NCBI RefSeq assembly: GCF_047495875.1
Contig: NC_092463.1
Span: forward strand, 7,334,622-7,398,621
Reading direction: 5' to 3'
DNA: 64,000 nt
DNA from: Pithys albifrons albifrons
Taxonomy: Eukaryota; Chordata; Aves; Passeriformes; Thamnophilidae
This document shows, one piece after another, positions 25,931 through 37,300 of the stretch. The notes beneath the pieces are model-generated. The model was given only the letters and a program-made list of their open reading frames with translations, did no database searches and had not been told where the DNA came from. Each line of letters starts with the position of its first letter. The first letter of the stretch is position 1. The position numbers and the translations under genes are program-made.

Positions 25931-28900
25931 GGGCAGGGGGTCAGGTGGGGATGTCTGCTGTGTGAACGTGGAGAAAGGCTTGTAGGAGGTGAAGTGACAG
26001 CAATTACCATCCTGTTGCCTGCTTTCCTAGTTAACCGAGTGCGTAGGAAGAGGTCGTGTTTATGCACTGGCTGTGCTTCCCAGGTAGGGCACAAATCTGG
26101 AGCCAGCCTGTGTTTCTCCTGTTGTTTTTATGATAACCCTTCCCCTCAGTCCCCTTATCTGTGGGAAGTGGCCTTGGGGCTGGGGTGGCTGCGCGGGGGG
26201 GAGGGAAACGAAGCAACCCCTGCTCTGGGAAAGCTTTCCCATTCTGGCCTCACAGCAGCTCATTGTACAAACAACATGGGGTTTTGCACATGCTTGGAGC
26301 CTCTGGACATTTCACAGGTAGACTTGGGCTGGGATGTGCTCATGGGCTGTGTGTTTTGGAGATGGAATTGCCACCCCAACCCTCGATTTTGGTGGAATCG
26401 TGAAGTCACTGTGATATTTTTGGCTTCCAGCAATGGACTCTGGGGTGATAGAAGGGCATGGCATCAGCTTCCTGAGCCTCCAGGCATTCACCCCGCTCCC
26501 TTTTTATATTAACAATTGATTTTGAGTCTTGAGCAGTTCTTGTTTTTATTAATAATGTGGAAAGTCTTGGAAACCAGTTGAAAACTGAATGTTTTCTGCA
26601 ACTTTCCTAAGTATGCTTTGGTACTGCCTCTCCACTTGGGAACAGATAAATGTGAGATAGGCTTTTACTCCGAGGGCAAGTAATTGCATCGTGCACCTCT
26701 GTGGGTCAGACTGTGAGAACAAGGCTTAGCTCTGCTAATAAAAGCATTTCTCTGTGTGTGTTAACAGCAGCATGGAGGTGGTGCAGTTGTCAAACTGTGT
26801 AATTGTACCAGGATGACTGATATACTACCACCCCCCAAAAAGAAAGAAAAGATCAAGAAACTTTCCTAACTGTGTTTTTTAAATTGATTAACGCAATGAG
26901 AAGGTCCATTGTGCTTCTGTCACAGGAAGCATTACAGATGTGTAAGTCAAAGACAACCCAGCAAGTTTTGCTGGCCTAAAAAAGTGTTGTGACTTTTGTA
27001 TACTCATATACTTGTCCTGGCAAGTTCTCAAAAACTATAAATAGATCCCTGGGAAGTCCCTGGATAACAAAAATGTACTGCTTCTGATTGTCATAAATAA
27101 ACTAATAAGAGATGTCTTGGTCTTGCAGCCCTTATTCTTTGGAGAAGTCCTTACTTGTGCATATGATTCGAGACTGTCAGTTCCCATGAGACAACACTAT
27201 TTCTGTGGCACTGGGATGCACCTTTATGTCCAGCTCTGAATCTCCTGGAGGTTTAATGCTCTCTGGGCTTGGTCTCTCGCAGATCTGTCTAACACTTCCT
27301 GGCTTGGTTCTATCTGAGCAGAGTTGTTCAGTCTTTTCCAAGCTTTTCTTTTTGATTCCTTCCTTTCCAGCTACTGATAGCACAGGAATACCCAAGGCCA
27401 GGCTTGTTTCAGCATCATCCCAGGCAGTGCAGAGTCTCTCTGATGCTACATGCACTAATACCACTTATTAGAGGACTGGCTGATACCCATCTGACTGCTG
27501 CTGGGTATTATGGAGGATCAGAAGGCTACAGCCTCTTTTCTGTATCACCTTCAAAGGGATGGAAACCTAATGGAAACACTTTCCTTCCTCCAGGGAAGAA
27601 CAGAGAATATGTCATTATTGCTTCCTGGATAGCGGCAAATATTTTTTTTCTGCCAAACAGAAGTTGTCAGTTCCTTGAGTGGGGAAGTCAAGGTAGATCT
27701 GTCAATGCTGGTTCCTGATTTTTGCTTCCCGAGGATCTGGCTCTAAAGGGAAGGGGATCAGTATGTTTGCTGTGTGATCCCATTCCAGCTGTGTACTTGA
27801 TACAGTCTGAGTTGTCCCACAAGAGCAGTGTTGGCAAGCACTTTAAATGTGGAAGGGATGAACTTCAGTCGGGAGAAGGGCCTTAAGAAAAAAGAATGTT
27901 TAAATGCAGAGATCTCAGAAAATGCATGATTTAAACAGACCTTTCTTCCCACCCATGACACTGGGTGAAAAAATGGTGAAACCCTTGTAAATGAAGTGTT
28001 GAGGGGAAAGCAGGACCATCAAACTGAAGTGCTGTGTGAACTTGTCAGACTTAACAGAGGTGTGAGTACATTGGAAGTGAGGGAAAAGGAAAATATTATA
28101 AAAAAGCAAAAACCAAGCCAGCTTGATGGGGTTTTCTATGATAATTTTTGAGTCATATTGTCCTGATTTGGATGCCAGCAATTTGCCTTTAGGGGAGGCT
28201 GTGGCAGACTTGCAGAAAGATAGTTTACCAAAAGAAGGTGGCTCAGTAGCACTTTGCAAGGCTCAAGACTGGAAGTTACTGCTGCTTTCTGAATGTAAAA
28301 TAAACTGAAGTCTTTGTTAATAGCCAAAAAGGAAAGGGTCTTCAGTCCATCAGCATTGTGGAGCTCCACTTCCTTTGGACTGGTTCAGCAAAGATAAAAA
28401 TCTGCCGTTCCTGTTCATGGTGTTGGCTCGGCTGAGTACATGAGTAATAATAATCTGTTGCTAGGAACAGACTTCAGTTTACATGGAGAGGCCTCTGTGG
28501 AGGGAAAGTCTCTGAGTCCCCGAGTGGGTCATAAATAATCAGTGGCACTTCAAAGGAGGAAGAATGAAAACAAGCGGTTGGAGATGCCATGCAAAGATGT
28601 CTGTAATTCCTATTGCAACACCAGTGGAGAACATGTAGGCAGCATAAGTGGGAAAACATGGGACTTGTCTGCAAAGGCAAAACCATTGAAGCCAGGATTT
28701 ACTAACAGTGGGTTACAATACTCAAGTACTTTGAGCTGGGCTTTTTTGTAAGGTTTCTTCTGCTTTCAGCTTCAAGGAGTGCATAACTGAGTTAATTTCA
28801 TGCCATATGATTTTTCAAGACTGGCTCATGGGGAGGGCCATGAGGGTACATCTGTGCAGGGACATGCAAGAGTTGCCTTTAAACTCTGGGGCTAAAAACA

Positions 28901-30440
28901 CTCCGAACTGGAACATTATGAAAATCACACCAATTAATTTACCTTGCCTTCTAAATGCTGTGCATGCCTGTTCTGTACAAGTAACCCTAAATAATTATTG
29001 GAATACATTTTTTTTCTATTTGAGCTATGGTTACATACATTGTTTTGAAAATGTCAGTGGTTTCACAGAAAGGAGTGTACTGTGTAACTGCTGTTTTTTT
29101 CATACAGTGAAAACTTGCCATCTGTGGTACTTGGAACAGCTGAAAAACAAGGTTTGCTAACCACCCTGATGTGAACTAATGTTAAGGCTATGAAATCCTT
29201 TCTAATGAATCCTCTAAATCCATCTGAACCTATTTTTCCCCCCTTTCTTCTGAGACAAGAATGTCCTTATAAAGACTGTGCTTAAGAAGAGCATCTCTTA
29301 GGTCTCATTAGGACTTAAGCCTCACTGGAGACAAGGTATTTAAATCAGTGTTATCTATTATGATAATGCAATGTAAAGCCTGGGTATGATTATTTTTAGG
29401 TTAGTTCATTGAGATTTGCAGTCCTCTATCTGCTCTGAGGTTTCTCTTATCAATGTGCCTGTTTGTGTGTTAATATCCAGGACTTTTTTGCTTGCTAATT
29501 TCAGCTGAATTTGGGAAAGTAAGAAAAGTTCGAGTTGAACTGATATGATACAACTGGGCTGATATAATTTCCACCAATGTTTTTAGGTGCCCGTTGTGGA
29601 AGTAATGGAGGAGGTAAGGGAAGAAGGATTTGATTATGAGTGCCCTTATTGTGGGGATTTGAGTCTTATGATTGCCCTTATTTTGTTGACAGTTGAACCA
29701 TTTGAGCTGCAGGTTGAGCCCGGGTGGCCAAGAATTTACTCCCTTGGAGAACACCATGGAAAGCTTTCCTCTTGAGGAGGACATTCCTAATGCACCTTTC
29801 TTGGGGGACTTCTCCTGTGTTGAAGGAAAGATGAGCTTGCACAAGAGCTCTGGTGCAATTCACATAAATTAATCCACAGGAAACAAATCCACTGGAAATA
29901 AGGTCCCAGTGTTCCTGCAACTGTCTGTGATACTTCACAGGTTATCCCAAGGTGTAAGCAGTTATTGCTTTCCTGTGTTAATGCTACTCAGCAGAGAGAG
30001 GGAAAGGCAAGGTCATTCTCTTCATCTTCCCTTTTATCCCTGCTGTTAAGGTGTCATTTGAAAGCACTTGATTTTGCACTAAGGGTGTATATATCTCCTG
30101 GTTGTCCAGCATTTCATGGAAGTGGAGTGTTTGGTTTAGCTCTGCAATTCATTGAGTTGCTATGAAACAAAATAACTGACTTAAATATGAAGTAGAAAGG
30201 ATTATTGTTCCTACCACCTATGAAAAGCATTGCTGAGTTGTCTTACCCACAGCCTGATGGTTTTAGACTCTTCAAAGGCTGCAATGATATAGTTACACTT
30301 GATATGCTTTATTTGAATGAGATCTGGGGCAGGAAGGAGGACAAAGTGACTATCATATTGCCCCTGTATAATCCCTTCTCAGAAAATCTGTACCTTGTAC
30401 ATTTTAAAGATGACTAATCCTTACAGGTGTGTCCTCCAAG

Positions 30441-30463
30441 AGTGTGTGTGTGTTTGTGTGTGT
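30441..30463. repeat. TG dinucleotide microsatellite
   Basis: GTGTGTGTGTGT, then one T interruption and GTGTGTGT. A short, interrupted simple repeat in intron 1. Confidence 0.9.
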
Positions 30464-31947
30464 CTCCCTTTCAAAGCACTTGTGGAGTCTTCTTTTGGGG
30501 CAGGGCAAAATGTGTGTGCTGTGTTGGATGGAGAATTGAGGGTTTCAGGGACTTGAAAGCTTTAGCATAAATTTACCTGGTATTAGCTGTGTACTTTCAT
30601 AACCTCCACTGTGGATTTGTTGAGTGGATGTCTGTGTTTAAAAGAAAAAAGTTTCGAAATTCCCATCTTTTTGGAGAGGAGGCCATAAGTTGATTTTAAA
30701 AGAAAATAAGAGCATATCCCTTTCTCCCTTTATGTGTTCTATGATCATGTCCTGTAATTTAATTAATTTATAAATGAAGAAACTTAATTAAAGTTAATTC
30801 ATGCTTTAGAGCTCAACATACTTTCTGCTTTGAAATGCTGCAAGTTTTATTAGTTTCATCTACTTTGATACTTAAGAGATCTGAGCTGAGATTGGGGTCC
30901 CACCACATGGAGTGCAGTACAAGCACATAAAAGGAGTCACTGTGTGCTCTGTGGTTGCTGTAGCTGCCAAGGGATGGGGACAGAGAAGAAATAATCACAG
31001 AAAAACTAAAAATATATTTTGTGTTGTTTATGGAACATCCACCTATGCTGTTCATGACTCTTGCATATTTTTAAAAAGTGGAATTTTAATGCCAGATCCT
31101 GCTCCCTTTCTCTGGTCTGTGTTCCCAGTGACTTTAGCATCATGCAAATTAGGTGAACATGACTTGGCTCTGCCTATCTCATCATTTCAAATTTGGATGC
31201 TTGAAACAGATATGTATGTTTGGGATATTTTATGCTGCTTTTTTGCCTTTAAAAGAAAATCCTTAAATAGCATTCAACTTAAAATAAAATTAAAAAAATG
31301 AGAATAAACATGTTAAGGAGGAAAAGGGCAAGTGTTGCCACTTACATTGAGAGTGTGTCCCAGAACCACAGGAACGTGCACATGTACATTGTTTTGGGGA
31401 TGTCTTGCTTGTGGCTTATGCCAATGTGGCAATGATGGTGCTTCTAGTCCTGTCACTCCTCCTTTACATGGACACCCAATCTGAGTTATCACCTTAGGTC
31501 CAAATAGAGTCAGGCCCATTGATTTCACCTGCAGAAATTCACTGTTGCCCAGGATTTACTATTTCTTCAGTATCGCTGAAGGTCTGCCTTTCCACTTGAC
31601 CCCTGGAAAACTCAGGGTGGAGGGAATGCAGCCGACTGTCCCTGTGTCCTGGCAGCAAAAAGCTGCAGATTCCATGACGATGGTGCTGGTTTGGATTTGG
31701 CTGACATGCTTCCCATTTGGGTTGTCATCACCTTCAATGTGGGGATCAAAAAGTCAAATTCAAGACTTAGTGATAACCAAAATTAAGGCCACCTGACATT
31801 TTGCATTTTCAGACTTGGTGTTTGTATTGCTTAATCTTGAGAGAAAAAAAGGAGTTTCCCAGGAAAGATTGTATCTCCTTGGGCATAGGCAGCACTGCTG
31901 GGTTCTTGCTCAGCCCTTGCCCAGTTCCTGCAAGAGCCCAGTATTTA

Positions 31948-32540
31948 TCACAGAATCATAGAAGGCCAGGTTGGAAGGGACCTCAAGGATCATCTTCATG
32001 ATAAAATCATGGTCCAGACAAGACAGCACAGCTTCTTGTTCAGCCAAATTGCAGCAGTGCCAGTGTTGGGGAATCCACCACTTCCCTGGACAGACTAATC
32101 CAGTGGCTGATTGTTTCCACTGTGAAAAATTTCCCTTTTCTGTCTTATTGAAATCTCCCCAGCAGGTATTTGCACCTGTTACCCCTCATCTTTTCATTGT
32201 GCCTCCTTGTAAAAAGGGAGTTTCCATCATCCCTGTAGCCATTCTTTAAACACTGGAACATGGTAATAAGGTCTCCCTTCAGCCTTCTTTTCACAAAGCT
32301 GAACAAAACCAGTTTTCTCAGCCTTTCCTCACAGTCTTTTGGTCATCTTTGTGGCTCTTCTCTCCGGTCTGTCTCTATAATTTTTTGTACATCCCAAACT
32401 GAACCCAGCATTCTGGATGTGGGCTGACAAGTGCTGATCAGAGAGGGATAATGACTTCTGTACCTCTGCTGGTGATGCCCTTGTTGATGCAGCCTGGCAT
32501 CTTGTTGGCTTCCTTGGCTGTTGAGAAATCTTATTTCCAT
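31948..32540 (-). mobile_element. CR1 LINE 3' portion, minus strand, about 590 bases
   Basis: It starts TCACAGAATCATAGAAGGCC and GGTTGGAAGGGACCTCAAGG, the reverse complement of a CR1 3' end. It continues through ACCCCTCATCTTTTCATTGT and TGATGCAGCCTGGCATCTTG blocks typical of CR1. 5' truncated and diverged. Located in SYNE2 intron 1. Confidence 0.92.
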
Positions 32541-32904
32541 CGTAACCTCAGGGCTTGACTTGTTTTTTCATTTTGTGCCTGCCCAAAGGGCAAGTTGGTC
32601 CTTTTCCTCGTATTTTTGCTAGGCTAAGCAAGCCAAACTCTTGTAAAATATGTTTTTCTCTGATTATCTAATAATGTCTCACCTTTATCTGCCCCAGCTA
32701 GAACTCCACTTTCTTGAATCTGGTGCTTTAAGCTGTAGTTGTAAGTTAGTGGTGACTTGCAGAAGTGCTGGCACTCACTGCAGCACTTGGAATCAGTGCT
32801 TCATTTGTATGAGTTAATATCTGTTTCTGTGGAAAACCAGGGACTTTTTTCCCCCCTTATTCTTTCTGTGCCTCTGCTTGTCGTCAGTGGTGTCCCATAG
32901 TGGG

Positions 32905-32952
32905 GGGGTTGGACTAGATGGTTCCTTCCAAACCAAACTGCTCTGTGATTCT
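32905..32952 (+). mobile_element. CR1 3'-tail fragment, + strand
   Basis: GGTTGGACTAGATGGTTCCT, then CCTTCCAAACC and CTGTGATTCT is a CR1 3' terminus. Only about 50 bases are recognised. It lies 360 bases from the minus-strand CR1, in opposite orientation. Confidence 0.8.
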
Positions 32953-34203
32953 AAATGTGAGCAATAACCCCTGGTCTCACATGGGTGCTATAAATGTGAA
33001 TTGATTGATGCTGGTGAAGTGTTCAGATGCCAGGGTGGTGAGTGCCATAGAAAGTCTTGTGAGGAACTCAATAATCCTGTCATCAGAGCAGCTCTTGGAT
33101 AAAACACATTGTTCAGGGTGAGGAAAGCAAAATATTGAATAGCTCCTCATGAAATGCATGTGTTGTCCTTCCTGTGCAGAGAAGGAGGCAGGGAGTGAGG
33201 GAAAGTAGTATAGAGTGGAGTAAACAAAGGCTGCCTCATGATTCATGAGCACAAGGGAATGAATGTAAGAATTTCTCTGGCATTCTTTAATGTTCTATTT
33301 CCTGACTCATCTATTCACACCCTTTATTTTGACATATACTTGGTAGATGAGTTATTAATATATGATGTGGAAATCCTAGTAGTTCTGGTGAAAAGGTTAC
33401 AGTTGTTTAGGTAACAAAGCTTCAGGATGAGCTCTTATTTAATTTTCAACTTAATTTCTTTTTGAGTTTGTTTAGCTTTTACATTCTTGATAAACATCAA
33501 TGTGTATCTTAAACATGCAGTTTTTCCTACAGTGGCAAACTGAACAATACAGCTACTGCAGTACCAGTAACACTGTTTATTTTTAAAAAAAAGAGCAGGT
33601 AATTTTCTAAAGTTGCATTAGAGATTGGGGAAGAAGAAGAGGAATATTGAGGATTTGGAAAAGGAAATTCCTTCCTGCATGTTGAGGAGTAACAAAGGTA
33701 TCAGACAGGGACAGCAGTTGCATTGATTCTCATATGATAACCACTGCCTTTGCATTTCACCCTAATCTCTGCAGAGGCTGCCTAAATTGTTTTCAGTCTG
33801 CAACAATTATGCAGGCAGGAAGGGAGATCTGAAAAGTGCAAAGATTAAAAAGATGAGGTTTGGCAGCTACAAGTCTGCAGAAGGCACTGTGAGCCTTTGT
33901 CACTTTGGCTTTCTCAAAGAAAGCAACTGTGTTTGAATTCTCCTAATCCTCGTGCTGTTGTTTTCATGGCCAGACCCTCTGGGATCCATGGTTTGTGTTG
34001 GCCACCATTAAAAAAGAGTCTAAGGACCAATGTTTGGATTCCTGCCATAGGAAGAGTTGCTTTGTTCTGTATAGATGAAGGAAACAGCTGACCAGAGAAA
34101 GAAAACCCAAACCAAAATAGATGTCTTGGTACCACATCATCATTGAGCATCATCAATTTTCATGTAACACTGTACTGATTTTCATTTTTTTATATAATTT
34201 CAG

Positions 34204-34319
34204 TGTGGAAATTGATTAAAGAATCTTCATAGAATTCAATATGGCATCAAAACAGTCATCTGCCTCAACAGAGGAGCAGGCTTCCTCTGAAATAGATGAT
34301 CTCCATCTATCGCTGCAAG
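34204..34319 (+). CDS. SYNE2: SYNE2 exon 2, start codon
   Basis: Acceptor ...ATTTCAG, donor GTAAGT. 37 bases of 5' UTR, then ATG at 34241 coding 26 residues (MASKQ...LHLSLQ) plus one base. The ATG has A at -3 and G at +4. An in-frame TAA at 34217 rules out an upstream extension. The tail is rich in Ser and Glu and probably disordered. Confidence 0.92.
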
Positions 34320-37300
34320 GTAAGTGACTGCCGTTTTCTGTGCCTTTTTAATTTAGATTTTTGTCAAAGATCTGTGACCATGTGTCCACGTTGAAGAGAG
34401 TTCTGAGAAACCTGTATAAACTCATGTTATGATGGGTGTAGTTAGTTCGTGTTGGTGCTTCTTTGCAGAGGTTTCTGTGTTTCATGAGAGACTCTTCAGC
34501 AGTGAAATGAAAGATAACAGCTCTCATAGTACTTGCTTGGGGTATTTTCAGATCTTGTTGCCTTTTTTGGCACAGGTGCGTTCATTGGTTCTTGTATTTT
34601 GTTACTTGGAATACTTGTTGCTGTAAACCTTTTTCAAAGGAACCACCACCAGTTAAGCCATTTCTTTAGTTTCCTTATTTTCAGTCTGCTGACAATTAGC
34701 TGTTTGTATTAAGCTGTCTTAATGAGGCTGGTAAGTACAATAGTATTTTATTTTATTTGTTTTTCTCGTTTTACTGCTATATCCTCTGCAAGTGGACAGA
34801 ATGTTTGTGGCTTCTAAATAAATTTCTTATAGGTTAGAATCTTTCATCCTTACTTGCTATGAGTTAGAACTCATTAAGGAAATCCTCACTGGCTGATTTT
34901 CAGTCGTTCCAGTTTCATGGTGTCTACCTGGACAGTTGTGGGTGTGTCCAAGCTGGCCTCTCAGACAGGCCTTTTGGGTTTGTCTTAATCACATGTTGAA
35001 TTTCCTTCTATAAAAATTTTCTGGGAAGGTTGACTTTCCTCTGAACATATTTATGGAGGCCTATGGAGAAGGCTAGCCCAGTCAGTGGAGGACTAGCGCT
35101 TCTGGAAAGCAGGTTTTTCATGTCTAGAGCCTGGTTATTCTACAATAGATGGGCTAACTCATGTTTCCACAGAGATATTTCCTCTTAAGTCACTTGCAGT
35201 GAAATTTCTATAGTGCTTAGGTGAGAGAAAATATGTTTAAAACAGATGGTGCAAAAGAATATTCTGCCAAGTCACTTCTGCAATTTGCACTAACGTTGTC
35301 ACTGGAGCCATGTGTTGTGACAAGTGAGTGTTATCAGTGGGCTAAAGCCAAGCGTCTTTAAGGGTGGATTTTCTTCCATTTTGCTTCAGTATTACTTTTT
35401 CAGGAGAACAAGCAAAAACTTGTAGCAGACAGGAGCTGGTGTGACTGCTGCAGCGAGCCCAGCCTGTCAGACACACATTTGTTGTGCCAGTCAAACTCAG
35501 CCTTTGGTGGAGAGACTGTTGTCGGGAAACAGATTTGGAAAATACTCTGTAGCTTTAAGGCAGAATTAAAGTTATGTGCAATTTTGAAATTCACGTTTTT
35601 TTCTGAAAAGTTGAACTGGTGTTTGTTTTGAATAACAGTTGAGTTTTTTGGTCAATATCTCACTGAAGGAGCCCTGCTTAGTAAAATTGAAATGACTGTA
35701 TTCCTTTGCTGTCATAATTTGAGCTCCTTGATTATGCTGAAATGAACATGCTGCAAATCTGGGGCCAAGATGTCTGTGCCTGGCTGTTGTAAAACACCCA
35801 GGGACATCCCTCAGAAATGACAGAAGGAATTTTTGTGATGATCAGAGATAAAACAAATAGTACTGACACGTTATGTGTGTGGAGCTGTGGCTCTGCAGCA
35901 TCTGCTCGGGGTCAAAGAGGCAAATGGCAATACAGCTGTGAGGCAGCACCACAGACACTCTCTAATATGATGTGTAGGAACCATTAGTAGCTCTGCTTAT
36001 AGATCTGTGGTAGCAAAAGTCAACTAAGAATAATGGGGTCGCTCAAGGAAACAGGTTTTTCCATTAATAGGAATCTTGGGATGAGATTTGCAAAGCAGTC
36101 AGAGATTTTCGAGTGCTTTAAATTTTCAGGTTCACCTGGAGACGTTTTATAGAAATCTTGGATTCAAGGAGCAGCTGCTTGTACCTGTCAGAAAAGCAGC
36201 TTACATTTTGTGTGGCTGAAGTTGGATGTGAAACTTACGATCTGCTTTTTAAATTGCTAGGATATGGCTTCAAAGAATATGTCCAGCATTGTATAATGGT
36301 GTAACAGGAGACATACACAAATAGGGGAAAAAGCAGGAGTGAGATCTAGTCTGGATGTAGCCTATATCTTGCTCATATTTTAATCTACTTTTAAATTCTT
36401 TGTTATCCAATCTTCCACTTTTCCTGAAAGGCGTCCACTGGGGATAGAGCACTTGTCTAGTCTGGTTAATTAGGACAAGATCAACTTAATGTGTAAATTT
36501 GACTGGTCATATAACTCTGTGAAGTTAATGCCTAAAAAATGTAACAAAATGGTTAGCTTTGTTTTGTTTGTTTGTTTTACCTTCACCACCACCTATGTTA
36601 TTTTAAGTATGTTTGACTGTGATTTTAGTTACAGTCCTTTGCGAGGAGAGCACTTTTGGGAAGAAAAAGGAGGAAAGGGGAAAACCAACCTCCTTTAAGT
36701 AATTAGTGAAGAGGTTACTACTTAGTAGCTCTAATTATTATGAAATTCCTGTTAATTTATTGCTGATGGCTTAATAGTATAAAAACTTGATTTAGTGGAA
36801 TTTCTGTTAGTGTATTTTTAGGTAGAAGAGTGTTAAAGGGTGAACATTCACTTTGCTTTATAGTGTTGGACCTAGAAAATGCCATAAAAATGCACTGGAA
36901 AAAAAAAGATAGAAATCTAACTTTGTTCTCAGTGCATCTTTCTTGTCAGCTAATTGTTTTATGGAGATTTAATGAAACTTGAAAAACACAAAGAAAATGG
37001 GTAAAGAAATGAAAGCAATATATTTTCTAATGGTCCCATCTCCAGATATTTTCAAGTGATTAAGCTAGTCACAAAATCACAAGGCTGAATTAAAAAGCTG
37101 GGCAAATATAAAACCTTATATATGTATCTTTTCAGATTTGTGTGTTGCTCTTTAACCTTTACCAGATGAGAGAGTAATAGTTACCCCTTCCCTCTCTGCC
37201 AAGAAAATGGAAATTGCTATGAAAATGCATGATGGCAGCACTTGAGAGGCTTCTTTTATTTTCCTTTTTCCTTTCCTCTGTCCTGGATATTATAATAAAA

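Larger units (their letters stand above)
16241..34203 (+). other. SYNE2: SYNE2 intron 1 (about 18 kb)
   Basis: Runs from the donor GTGAGT at 16241 to the acceptor ...TTTCAG at 34203. The first 550 bases are the tail of the CpG island. Beyond that the sequence is ordinary AT-rich DNA with CR1 pieces at about 18355-18420, 31948-32540 and 32905-32952, a GC-rich patch at about 25680-25930 and a short TG tract at 30441-30463. No exon with a coherent frame or RNA gene was recognised. Alternative first exons cannot be excluded. Confidence 0.7.
16221..34219 (+). promoter_or_regulatory. Candidate spliced upstream ORF in the SYNE2 5' UTR (11 codons)
   Basis: If exon 1 (ending 16240) is spliced to exon 2 (starting 34204), the ATG at 16221 reads MPGLRPRVEID and then meets TAA at 34217-34219. 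The ATG has G at -3. The stop is 21 bases before the SYNE2 ATG at 34241 and in the same frame. The spacing would allow reinitiation, and such a uORF would be expected to dampen translation. It depends on transcription starting upstream of 16221. Confidence 0.45.

Noticed and set aside
31801..32249. Open frames on the + strand near 32 kb
   Set aside because: They run through the reverse complement of a CR1 copy.
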